Positions 27,830 through 35,674 of a stretch of 64,000 nucleotides of DNA are shown in pieces. Below the pieces are notes generated by a model. It was not told the origin of the DNA. It did not search any database and saw nothing but the letters and a program-made list of their open reading frames with translations. The translations under genes were made by a program, and so were the position numbers. Every line of letters starts with the position of its first letter. Position 1 is the stretch's first letter. The stretch is from Rheinheimera pacifica (GTDB lineage Bacteria > Pseudomonadota > Gammaproteobacteria > Enterobacterales > Alteromonadaceae): positions 248,001 through 312,000 of the forward strand of contig NZ_FNXF01000001.1 in assembly GCF_900108485.1 (NCBI RefSeq), in the 5' to 3' direction.

Positions 27830-28421
27830 TAAATATGGTGTCAGGCAGGATCCTTATTGCTACCCTGGTACCGGCATCCTACAAAACCTACTCGATTTAC
27901 AATCTGAAACAGAACTTGAAGCGGCCGAGGTTGAGTTAACATCATTCCGGCTGTCAATTTTTATCCCTGATTTTGATAACCTCACTTTTTCTTACTTATG
28001 CAGCATTCACCGCCATTTGTTTCAAGACCTTTATATATGGGCTGGTGAGATAAGAACGGTTGATATTTCAAAACAGAATACGCACTTCTGCAATGTCAGA
28101 TTTATCCTGCCGTCAGCTAAGAAATGTTTTGCATCCCTGAAACAGCAAAATTACTTCCAAGGATTGTCGAAGACTGATTTTGTGCCTGCTCTGGCGGACT
28201 TTTTCTGTGAAATGAACGTTATTCATCCGTTTCGGGAAGGGAATGGCAGAGCACTGAGACTATTTTGTGAGGTATTAGCGTTTCAGGCGGGCTATGAGCT
28301 TAACTGGAAGCACGTTTCACAGCAAAATTGGTTGCAGGCTAACATTGCGGGCTATGACGGGGATCTTACACCTTTAATCGTATTGTTTACGCTTGTTACG
28401 ACGCCTCTTAATATTGGCTAA
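27822..28421 (+). CDS. fic: Fic-domain AMP-transferase toxin
   Basis: A 199-residue Fic protein with the complete catalytic motif HPFREGNGR (His135 to Arg143) and the upstream segment LYIWAGEIRTVDISK. It has no inhibitory helix of its own, which fits class I with a separate antitoxin. Fic enzymes transfer AMP from ATP to protein hydroxyls; bacterial class I toxins often target topoisomerases. The flanking genes are ordinary metabolic genes, so the pair looks like a small inserted cassette. Confidence 0.93.
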   Translation: MADKYGVRQDPYCYPGTGILQNLLDLQSETELEAAEVELTSFRLSIFIPDFDNLTFSYLCSIHRHLFQDLYIWAGEIRTVDISKQNTHFCNVRFILPSAKKCFASLKQQNYFQGLSKTDFVPALADFFCEMNVIHPFREGNGRALRLFCEVLAFQAGYELNWKHVSQQNWLQANIAGYDGDLTPLIVLFTLVTTPLNIG

Positions 28422-28472
28422 GGGTATTGGTTAAAAACCAACAAGCTTTGCGACTACTCGCGTCGAGTCTTT

Positions 28473-28500
28473 AAAAAAATCCCCGCCGAAGCAGGGATTT
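28473..28500 (-). terminator. Terminator for the S10 carboxypeptidase gene
   Basis: AAATCCC at 28477-28483 pairs with GGGATTT at 28494-28500. On the minus strand the stem is followed by a run of T (28479 down to 28473). It also separates this gene from fic. Confidence 0.85.
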
Positions 28501-28524
28501 ATCTGATAGCGTTTTGCAGCAGTA

Positions 28525-30027
28525 TTAATACTTCGCTGCTACACCTTCGGCCGGTAAAGCACCTAAGATAAACTCGCGCAGGTCGTCGTTCGATTTCTTC
28601 AAGTCTTCATAACGCAGGTACATCATATGGCCGCTGCGATAGCCTTTAAAGCTGAGGCGATGCTTCATTTTACCGCTTGGGTCCAACTGCCACATATTGT
28701 ACTTGCCATCAAAATAGTTAGTGGCGCCGTCAAAGTAGCCAGACTGTGTCATTACTTTAAGATAGGGGTTTTGCGCCATGGCCTGGCGCAGGTTTTCGCC
28801 GGTACTGTCGTCAGATCTGTCCCACGGGTGTACCGGGCCGAACATATTGTATTTAATGTCGGTTTTGTATTTCAGATCATTGCGCAGGTAGTGGTTAATC
28901 GCCGGGGTAAACGAGTGCAGCCAGGATGTCAGCTCGGCGTTGTAGTCGGGCCGGTCACCGGCATCGGTTTTATCAATACCTAAATAACGTGAGTCCAGCC
29001 GGCCGATGGTTTGGCCGCGGTCGCGCAGTAACTCTTTCCAGAAATAGTTGGTAGGAATATCCAGATTATTTTGCAGCACTGCTTGCAGCGATAAACCCGA
29101 ATAGCTGGCTACTTGCTGGGCTATGCGTTGTTTTTCTTCGTTGCTTATAGCATTACCTTTAGCTAGCGCAGGCAGGTATTGGTTTAGCGTAAAGTCTTCT
29201 ACTTCTGGCAAAATATCGTATAAGTCTTTTTGCTGCAGTTCACTGTTAAGCTTTTTGTGATACCAGGCAGTGGCAGCAAAGTACGGCAGGCGGTTGGCGG
29301 CTTTAACCGGGCCGGCTCGCTCTATGCCTAAATCGGTAGGCGACACCAGTACTACACCGTTTAAGTACATCCACTGCTGGTTTTGCAGTGCCAGCGCCAG
29401 GCCGGATACCCGGGTAGTGCCGTAGCTTTCGCCAATTAAAAACTTCGGTGACTGCCAGCGCTCATTGCGGGTAACAAAAGTATTTAACCACTCGGCCAGG
29501 TATTTAACGTCGGCATTTACACCAAAGAACATTTTTTGCTGCTGATCTTTGGACGGCATTTTACCGTCTTTGCCCGGCAGTACGCGCGAGTAACCGGTAT
29601 TTACCGGGTTAACAAACACAATGTCAGCAACATCGAGTACAGAATACGGGTTGGTTTTTACGCCATACGGTTGTACCGGATAGCCTTCTGCATCAATAAC
29701 CAGCGCTTTGGGGCCAGTGTAGGCAATGTGCATCCATACTGAGGCAGAGCCCGGCCCGCCGTTAAATGAAATCAGCAGTGGGCGCTTGCTGCGATCTTTA
29801 ATATCGCTGCGCTGATAATAGGTATAAAACAACGTGGCAGTAGGTACGCCGTCTTCATCCCACACCGGCTGGGTGCCGGTAGTAGCGGTATAGCTGAAGC
29901 GCTTACCGTTAACTTCGGTTTTGTGCTCGGTAATCACTGAGCTGTCAATTTCAATCTGGCGTTCAGTTGCCAGCACCACAGTACTGCATAGCAGTAGCAG
30001 CAGGGCTATAGGTTGGAACAGTTTCAT
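28525..30027 (-). CDS. Exported S10-family serine carboxypeptidase
   Basis: A 500-residue peptidase with a signal peptide (MKLFQPIALLLLLCSTVVLA). The S10 pattern is complete: FNGGPGSASVWMH for the oxyanion region, GESYGTTR with the nucleophilic Ser, and GYRSGHMMYL with the catalytic His. It should remove C-terminal residues from peptides in the periplasm or outside the cell, alongside the exported oligopeptidase B and the M16 peptidase in this window. It is transcribed alone with its own terminator. Confidence 0.93.
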   Translation of the reverse strand: MKLFQPIALLLLLCSTVVLATERQIEIDSSVITEHKTEVNGKRFSYTATTGTQPVWDEDGVPTATLFYTYYQRSDIKDRSKRPLLISFNGGPGSASVWMHIAYTGPKALVIDAEGYPVQPYGVKTNPYSVLDVADIVFVNPVNTGYSRVLPGKDGKMPSKDQQQKMFFGVNADVKYLAEWLNTFVTRNERWQSPKFLIGESYGTTRVSGLALALQNQQWMYLNGVVLVSPTDLGIERAGPVKAANRLPYFAATAWYHKKLNSELQQKDLYDILPEVEDFTLNQYLPALAKGNAISNEEKQRIAQQVASYSGLSLQAVLQNNLDIPTNYFWKELLRDRGQTIGRLDSRYLGIDKTDAGDRPDYNAELTSWLHSFTPAINHYLRNDLKYKTDIKYNMFGPVHPWDRSDDSTGENLRQAMAQNPYLKVMTQSGYFDGATNYFDGKYNMWQLDPSGKMKHRLSFKGYRSGHMMYLRYEDLKKSNDDLREFILGALPAEGVAAKY

Positions 30028-30287
30028 CGGACCCCCGGATTATTATTATAGGTAAGTAATACAGCTCTCTGTTTACCGTAAAATGCCTGACAATTCAAAA
30101 GGCTTGAGACAAGCGCCCTGAAATCCGGCTTAAGCTTTAATGCGCTAATTAAACGTTAAGCTAAACGAGTTAATAATACGAATGGTTATCAGTAATATGT
30201 TATTGATTATAAACATAATTTTGCGTGAATGGTGATTTTGGTCTACACTGTGCAACAATTCTTGTCGCGACAGAAAAGGTACATTAC
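30028..30287. other. Divergent intergenic region before the bacterioferritin genes
   Basis: About 260 AT-rich bases between the S10 gene and the bacterioferritin operon, which must hold both promoters. No strong Fur box or hairpin was found. Confidence 0.4.
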
Positions 30288-30761
30288 ATGAAAGGCAATC
30301 CACAGGTGCTGTCTAAGTTAAATGAAATACTGACAGCTGAATTAACCTCTATTAATCAGTACTTTCTGCATGCCCGCATTTATAAAAACTGGGGCTTAAA
30401 AGCACTTAACGATGTGTGCTACAAAAAATCGATTAAAGATATGAAGCAGGCCGATGAGCTGATTGAGCGTATTTTAATGCTTGAAGGCCTGCCCAATTTA
30501 CAGGCGCTGGGTAAATTGCGTATTGGCGAAGACACACCGGAAATGCTGCAGTGCGATATGGAGTTTCAGATAGAACAATTGCCGCTGCTGCGCGCCACTA
30601 TCGCCTTATGCGAAGCCGAGCAGGACTACGTTAGCCGCGATATTCTGACCGAAATTCTGGAATATGAAGAAGAACATCTGGACTGGCTGGAAACCCAGCA
30701 GCACCAAATCGGCACTATGGGGCTGGCAAATTACCTGCAAGCGCAGCTGGGAGGCGAGTAA
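30288..30761 (+). CDS. Bacterioferritin, heme-binding subunit
   Basis: A 157-residue bacterioferritin, the usual length. Relative to E. coli Bfr numbering it keeps the heme ligand Met52, Glu18, Glu127 and His130, but three ferroxidase residues are changed: Asp51, Gln54 and Gln94 replace Glu, His and Glu. It should therefore bind heme but oxidise iron poorly. The start at 30288 gives the family N-terminus MKGN. It is followed without a gap by a second bacterioferritin with the opposite pattern. Confidence 0.93.
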   Translation: MKGNPQVLSKLNEILTAELTSINQYFLHARIYKNWGLKALNDVCYKKSIKDMKQADELIERILMLEGLPNLQALGKLRIGEDTPEMLQCDMEFQIEQLPLLRATIALCEAEQDYVSRDILTEILEYEEEHLDWLETQQHQIGTMGLANYLQAQLGGE

Positions 30762-31229
30762 ATGAAAGGCAACCGCAAAATTATCGACGCATTGAATGTG
30801 CTGCTGGCCAACGAGCTGGCCGCGATGGATCAGTACTTTATTCACTCGCGCATGTACCACGACTGGGGCCTGCACAAGCTTTATGAGCGCATCGACCATG
30901 AATTTGACGACGAAAAAGGCCATGCCTCCAAGCTGATTGAACGCATTATCTTCTTAGAAGGTGTGCCGGATATGAGCAAGCGTGATGCCATTCATGTTGG
31001 CAAAGATGTACCGGCCATGCTGCAAAACGATTTAAACGTAGAATTCACCGTGCAAAAGCTGTTAAAGCAAACGATGGCGCTGTGCGAGCAGGAGCAAGAC
31101 TACGTTACCCGGGCTATGTTACAACAACTGCTGGACGACACCGAGGTAGACCACGCACACTGGCTGGAGCAGCAGCTTAATCTGATTAAACTGGTGGGCC
31201 TGCCCAACTATTTGCAGTCGCAGATGTAA
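30762..31229 (+). CDS. Bacterioferritin, ferroxidase subunit
   Basis: A 155-residue bacterioferritin. Glu18, Glu51, His54 and Glu94 are present and Glu128/His131 keep the E-x-x-H spacing of the site, so the di-iron ferroxidase centre looks intact. Position 52, the heme ligand in standard Bfr, is Lys, so this subunit should not bind heme by itself. It starts immediately after the stop of the partner gene. Together they fit a mixed 24-subunit iron-storage shell as described for two-subunit bacterioferritins. Confidence 0.94.
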   Translation: MKGNRKIIDALNVLLANELAAMDQYFIHSRMYHDWGLHKLYERIDHEFDDEKGHASKLIERIIFLEGVPDMSKRDAIHVGKDVPAMLQNDLNVEFTVQKLLKQTMALCEQEQDYVTRAMLQQLLDDTEVDHAHWLEQQLNLIKLVGLPNYLQSQM

Positions 31230-31288
31230 CTGCTGGCGGCAATCGCTGACGCAACAACCAACTGTAATCGCGAATATAATTACCGCAT

Positions 31289-31657
31289 TTAATGACATGC
31301 AAAACAGTATTTTAGTTTTGCATGTAGTGCCGCCAGCTCGGCCAGGCCTTGTGGCTGGCGCTGGTATAGCCGGGTTAGCGCAATTAACGGCATATACAAC
31401 ATATCCAAACACATCTGCCGCTGTGTTTCCGTGTGGTGCCGGTTTACGGCGCCTTCAGCCAGCGTAAACAGCGCATAGCGCAAACACCACTCCTGCAATA
31501 AGCTACTGCGTTGCCGCTCCAGCATAGTGGCTAACTGGCAGCAGCGGCAGCTGTAATCAGAAACCAGCCGGTGATAATCGTCCGGCATTATATTGCCTTG
31601 CTTTAGCTGCCGGCTCAGGCGGCTGAAATCCTGCCATAGTGAACTTTGTATCAGCAT
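31289..31657 (-). CDS. Unrecognised cysteine-containing protein
   Basis: A 122-residue protein with no family I recognise and no signal peptide. It is mostly helical in character and contains clustered cysteines (SCRCCQ near residue 52 and a C-terminal CFACH), which could bind metal. GGAG precedes the ATG. It follows the TPR-like gene by 10 bases and is probably under the same Fur-controlled promoter region, between iron storage and superoxide dismutase genes. Confidence 0.65.
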   Translation of the reverse strand: MLIQSSLWQDFSRLSRQLKQGNIMPDDYHRLVSDYSCRCCQLATMLERQRSSLLQEWCLRYALFTLAEGAVNRHHTETQRQMCLDMLYMPLIALTRLYQRQPQGLAELAALHAKLKYCFACH

Positions 31658-31667
31658 AATGTGCTCC

Positions 31668-32114
31668 TTAATGCAGTGTGGCAGAAGCAGGCAGTGTTGC
31701 CGTTTGTGGAACGGGTGCTAACTGTGAAAAGCGGCACAGTTCACGGCGTAAACTGCAGCTTTCGCGCAGCAGTGCCACATTGGCCGGGTGGGTATCAGGT
31801 AACTGCGCCTGCAGTTGCAGCACTTGCCGCAAGGCGCGGTTTAACGTGGCAAGACAGCGGCGCCAGCGTTGTTGCCTGGCATAGGTTTCGGCCAGATTCT
31901 GTACGCTGATCGACAAGCAAATAATTAACAATGCAGTGCCATCGGGTGCACCGGGTATAAAATTGTCGGTCGATCTGGCTTCGTACTCTGGCCAGGCCTG
32001 TGTTAGCAACACCGCGGCCTGCTGGTATAAATCGGCCGCCAGCACATAGTGATCGTGCGCAAAAGCACTGTTGGCCTGGCGGATAATGTGTTTCCAGTGT
32101 TCTATCGTATCCAT
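31668..32114 (-). CDS. TPR-like helical protein divergent from sodA
   Basis: A 148-residue soluble protein with repeated helical pairs that look like tetratricopeptide repeats (AFAHDHYVLAADLYQQAAVL; LAETYARQQRWRRCLATLNR). The ATG at 32114 has AAGG at a suitable distance; a GTG at 32123 is an alternative. The Fur box at 32173-32191 lies about 60 bases upstream, so it may be iron-regulated. No function can be assigned, but a scaffold role in iron or oxidative stress is a fair guess from context. Confidence 0.65.
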   Translation of the reverse strand: MDTIEHWKHIIRQANSAFAHDHYVLAADLYQQAAVLLTQAWPEYEARSTDNFIPGAPDGTALLIICLSISVQNLAETYARQQRWRRCLATLNRALRQVLQLQAQLPDTHPANVALLRESCSLRRELCRFSQLAPVPQTATLPASATLH

Positions 32115-32152
32115 ATCACTCACCTTGTCGGGAACCTGACTGAAAATATGGC

Positions 32153-32181
32153 TTGTTTTTCGACTAAATGCAAATGATAAT
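32153..32181 (+). promoter_or_regulatory. sodA promoter
   Basis: TTGTTT at 32153-32158 and GATAAT at 32176-32181 are 17 bases apart. The -10 element lies inside the Fur box, so Fur bound with iron would block RNA polymerase. Confidence 0.6.
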
Positions 32182-32191
32182 GGTTATCATT
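32173..32191. promoter_or_regulatory. Fur box between sodA and the TPR-like gene
   Basis: AATGATAA-TGG-TTATCATT is a perfect inverted repeat of 8 bases per arm and very close to the Fur consensus. It sits 5 bases upstream of the sodA ribosome binding site. Confidence 0.88.
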
Positions 32192-32205
32192 AATTGGAGG
32201 TTGAT

Positions 32206-32814
32206 ATGAACTTTACGTTACCGGAACTACCTTACAGCTACAACGCGCTGGAACCGCATCTGGATGCGTTAACGATGGAAATACACCACAGCCGGCACCA
32301 TCAAACTTATGTTAACGGTTTAAATGCAGCACTTGAAGGCAGCGCCTATACTGACTGGTCGCTGCAGCGCTTACTCAGCGAAATATCTGCCTTGCCACAA
32401 CCGTTGCAACAGGCGGTACGTAACCATGGTGGTGGCCATGCTAACCACAGTTTGTTCTGGCAGGTTATGTCACCGCAAGGTGGTGGCGAACCTAGCGGTG
32501 AGCTGGCCGAAGCCATAACGCAGCACTTTGGCAGCTTTGCCCAGTTTAAGCAGCAGTTTATTCAGGCGGCACTAAGCCGGTTTGGCAGTGGCTGGGCCTG
32601 GCTGGTAAAAGATCAACACGGCAACTTGCAGGTAAGCAGCAGTGCGAACCAGGATAGCCCGTTAATGGAAGGGCTAACACCTATACTGGGGCTGGACGTG
32701 TGGGAACATGCATACTACCTGCAGTACCAGAATAAACGGCCAGATTATGTGGCAGCATTTTTTAATGTGATTAACTGGCCCTATGTGGCGGGGTTATATC
32801 AGGAGAAGCAATGA
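32206..32814 (+). CDS. sodA: Superoxide dismutase, Mn type
   Basis: A 202-residue cytoplasmic enzyme that converts superoxide to oxygen and hydrogen peroxide. The metal-binding pattern is [10 protein letters not shown], then [11 protein letters not shown] and [19 protein letters not shown]. Gly-Gly-Gly-His at the centre and Gln in ANQDSPL mark the Mn type rather than Fe. GGAGG lies 5 bases before the ATG. Fur control fits the known switch from Fe- to Mn-dependent enzyme when iron is scarce. Its stop overlaps the ZIP gene by 4 bases. Confidence 0.94.
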   Translation: MNFTLPELPYSYNALEPHLDALTMEIHHSRHHQTYVNGLNAALEGSAYTDWSLQRLLSEISALPQPLQQAVRNHGGGHANHSLFWQVMSPQGGGEPSGELAEAITQHFGSFAQFKQQFIQAALSRFGSGWAWLVKDQHGNLQVSSSANQDSPLMEGLTPILGLDVWEHAYYLQYQNKRPDYVAAFFNVINWPYVAGLYQEKQ

Positions 32815-33701
32815 AGCTAATGTTGTTGCAATGGCCCGCGCTGGGCTTGCGTAAACTGGCTGGCCTGCTGATAGTGCTGGCCGGTGCAGGCTATGGTTTG
32901 CAGCAACTGGTGGTACTTATGCAGCAGCAAGCTAATGTGCGCTATGCCTTTTATGCCGGTATGGTGGCGGCTACCGCAACGGCGGCCGGTGCTGTGCCGG
33001 CGTTGTTTATGCGCCGGTTATCACAAAAGCTGCTTGATGTAATGCTGGGCTTTGGTGCCGGGGTGATGCTGGCAGCTTGTATGTTTTCGCTGATCGTACC
33101 GGCGCTGGCTTTGTTAACTGACAGCGGCGCTTCACCATGGCGCAGCTCTGGTAGTGTGGCGCTGGCCATTTTGCTTGGCGGTGCCTTTATGCTACTGCTG
33201 GAACGGCTGGTGCCACATGAGCATTTTATTAAAGACGAAGACAGGCTGCGCAGCCAAACCCTGCGCCGCAGCTGGTTATTTGTGTTTGCCATAGCGTTGC
33301 ATAATATCCCCGAAGGGCTGGCCATTGGTGCGTCTTTTGCCAGTGGCGACACTGCAGCTGCTACTGCGCTGGCTACCGGTATCTCGGTACAGGATATTCC
33401 TGAAGGGCTGGTAGTGGCAATGGCACTGCTGGCCGTGGGTTACAGCCGTACACTGGCGGTGGGCATTGCGATATTATCTGGTTTAACCGAGCCGGTTATG
33501 GCCATTGTCGGCGCAGCAGTGCTGGGCGAGTCCAGACTGTTGTTACCCTGGGGCCTGGCAGTGGCTGCTGGCGCTATGCTGTTTGTGATCAGCCATGAAA
33601 TGATCCCTGAATCGCACCGCCAGGGCCACGAGCTGGCCGCCACCAATGGTTTAATGCTGGGTTTTGTATTGATGATGTTATTGGATACCGCCCTGGGCTG
33701 A
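32811..33701 (+). CDS. ZIP-family metal transporter
   Basis: A 296-residue inner-membrane protein with about eight spans. It has the ZIP helix pair [12 protein letters not shown] and [16 protein letters not shown], which form the binuclear metal site, and a variable loop with HEHFIKDED. It is co-translated with Mn-type sodA (ATGA overlap), so it may import Mn2+ for that enzyme when iron is low; Zn2+ or Fe2+ remain possible. A sodA-ZIP pair downstream of an iron-controlled promoter is also known in Pseudomonas. Confidence 0.9.
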   Translation: MKLMLLQWPALGLRKLAGLLIVLAGAGYGLQQLVVLMQQQANVRYAFYAGMVAATATAAGAVPALFMRRLSQKLLDVMLGFGAGVMLAACMFSLIVPALALLTDSGASPWRSSGSVALAILLGGAFMLLLERLVPHEHFIKDEDRLRSQTLRRSWLFVFAIALHNIPEGLAIGASFASGDTAAATALATGISVQDIPEGLVVAMALLAVGYSRTLAVGIAILSGLTEPVMAIVGAAVLGESRLLLPWGLAVAAGAMLFVISHEMIPESHRQGHELAATNGLMLGFVLMMLLDTALG

Positions 33702-33765
33702 CGAACTTAAAGTATTGCTACCGCATCACCGCTTTTATGTAATTAATTCACGTTGAATAAATAAA

Positions 33766-33796
33766 ACTCTTGCTTATTTTATTGTTTAACAAGAGT
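33766..33796. other. Inverted repeat upstream of the lipoprotein gene
   Basis: ACTCTTG at 33766-33772 and CAAGAGT at 33790-33796 form a 7-base inverted repeat with an AT-rich 17-base spacer in the 142-base gap between the ZIP and lipoprotein genes. It may be an operator or a weak hairpin. Confidence 0.35.
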
Positions 33797-33843
33797 ATTC
33801 GTTGCTGAAATTTACATTATTTACATAAAGTGATGGAGTTAGC

Positions 33844-35520
33844 ATGGAAGTTAAGTACAAAATGTTAAAAGCAGCGGCAGTATTATCGGCAGCCTGTAGT
33901 ATCGCAGCCTGCGGTGGGGGTAGTGATAGTAGTACTGATACGGCACCAGTGAGTTTTACTGTAACTGCTACCGCAGGTGCCGGCGGTACTATTTCCCCTG
34001 GCGATCGTGCTGTTACCACCGGCCAGAGCACCAGCTTTACGGTTAGCGCTAATGACGGTTATGCTATAGCGTCAGTAACCGGCTGCGGCGGAACATTAAA
34101 TGGCGCTACTTTTACTACCGCGTCAATCAGCGCCGCTTGTACGGTAACTGCAGGCTTTGAACAGCTACCTGTGGCAACGTCGTTGTTAAATGGCAAGGTT
34201 ATTGATGGCTATGTCAGTGGTGCCACGGTATGGCTGGACATTAACGGTAATGGTGTGCCGGATGAAAATGAGCCTTCTACTGTATCAATCACGGCCGGTG
34301 ACTATGCACTGGAATTAACCGAAGAGCAGCGCGCCTGCGTACCTTATGCCACCTTGTATGTTGATGTACCGGTTGGTGCGGTAGATGAAGACAGCGGTGA
34401 AGTAACCGCCGCCTATCAAATGGCCAGGCCGGCGCAGTTTCAGCCGTTAGATGAAGCGGCATTATTGCATATTTCGCCGTTAACGTCGGTGTTATGGCAA
34501 CAGGTACAGGCGCAATTGTCTAACAATGGACAACAGAGTTTGTCGTGTGCAGCTCTTATGGCAAATAGTGAACTGGGTGTGCAGATCAGCAACGAAGTTA
34601 AAGACATTATTCAAACGACGGTAAGTAAATATAATATTGCCGCGGATAAAATCTTTGCAGACTTTATTGCCGCTGACGATGAGGCAAGTTACCAGTTGGC
34701 ACAAAGTATCGTTAAAGGCTTAAAAGCCACTTATGCCTACAAGCAGCAATTGAGGCAACAGCACCCTACCGCAAACTATATCCGCAGCCAGTTTTATCAG
34801 GGCAGCGACATAGATAACAAGAATGCCTACCCACAGGCGTGGTATCGCGACACTATGTTGTCATTTGATACAGGCTACAGTACCGAGCTGGTAAAGATGA
34901 ATAACGAGCTGACGGAAGTGGTGCGGGAAATTTACCTGCGTGAAAATATTAAAACCACCTGGGGTGACGGTGTACTGAGCCAAACCAAAGATATATACAG
35001 CTACGGTGGTGATGATGCGGAATATAGCTGCACTAACAGCGAAGCCGTATCAGTAATAGTAAATGGCATAAGCTATGGCCTGTCAAATGATGGCAGTTCG
35101 GCTACTGCCGCCTCTGTGGCACAATGTGTAAATACTAGCTTTAGTAATGGCCCTTACAAATATTACAGCGTCGACTATGTTGAAAACGCGGTTGGTTATC
35201 ACACCAGATTTGTTATCGCGGCTGATACTGCTGAGTATCAAACCTTTGTACAATGGCGTGATCTAAAGACTAAGGCAGAAACATTAGACTTGGCAGATTT
35301 AACCACACATCTGAACAACAGCGGTTATAAGTTTGACGAAGAAGTGCTGCTGGATGTCAGCAGCTGGCATAAAAGATCTACCGATGATCGGACCACTAAC
35401 CGTGTGCAAGTAGGTAAATTTTCCGACCAACCCTGGGAAAAACTGGTGTATCAAGCCAATGGCACCTACAGCAAAACCTGCAGTACAGATAATGGCCAGT
35501 CCTGGGTAGCGTGCAACTAG
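33844..35520 (+). CDS. Lipoprotein with a bacterial repeat (InlB-B-like) domain
   Basis: A 558-residue lipoprotein of unknown function. The signal ends in lipobox SIAAC followed by GGGSDSSTD. Residues of about 35-105 form a beta repeat of the InlB-B/bacterial-repeat type (VTATAGAGGTISPGDRAVTT, GYAIASVTGCGGTLNGATF). A segment at about 115-180 resembles SdrD-like beta domains (GYVSGATVWLDINGNGVPD). The C-terminal 350 residues match nothing I know. It is probably a surface protein. Only one gene, with a hairpin downstream. Confidence 0.8.
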   Translation: MEVKYKMLKAAAVLSAACSIAACGGGSDSSTDTAPVSFTVTATAGAGGTISPGDRAVTTGQSTSFTVSANDGYAIASVTGCGGTLNGATFTTASISAACTVTAGFEQLPVATSLLNGKVIDGYVSGATVWLDINGNGVPDENEPSTVSITAGDYALELTEEQRACVPYATLYVDVPVGAVDEDSGEVTAAYQMARPAQFQPLDEAALLHISPLTSVLWQQVQAQLSNNGQQSLSCAALMANSELGVQISNEVKDIIQTTVSKYNIAADKIFADFIAADDEASYQLAQSIVKGLKATYAYKQQLRQQHPTANYIRSQFYQGSDIDNKNAYPQAWYRDTMLSFDTGYSTELVKMNNELTEVVREIYLRENIKTTWGDGVLSQTKDIYSYGGDDAEYSCTNSEAVSVIVNGISYGLSNDGSSATAASVAQCVNTSFSNGPYKYYSVDYVENAVGYHTRFVIAADTAEYQTFVQWRDLKTKAETLDLADLTTHLNNSGYKFDEEVLLDVSSWHKRSTDDRTTNRVQVGKFSDQPWEKLVYQANGTYSKTCSTDNGQSWVACN

Positions 35521-35548
35521 CTACTGCGTAATTTTAGTCCCTGGCTAA

Positions 35549-35575
35549 GGTAGCCTGATTCACCCTCAGGCTACC
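35549..35575 (+). terminator. Hairpin after the lipoprotein gene
   Basis: GGTAGCCTGA at 35549-35558 pairs perfectly with TCAGGCTACC at 35566-35575 around a 7-base loop. The T-rich tract is delayed by five bases, so termination may be inefficient. Confidence 0.6.
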
Positions 35576-35674
35576 GACACATTTTATTACAATCGCGCTT
35601 TAGCCTTTGCTGGCAGCATGTCGGCCAATTCATTACATTAAGCCACACAGACATTCACCTTTATAGGTAATAAG

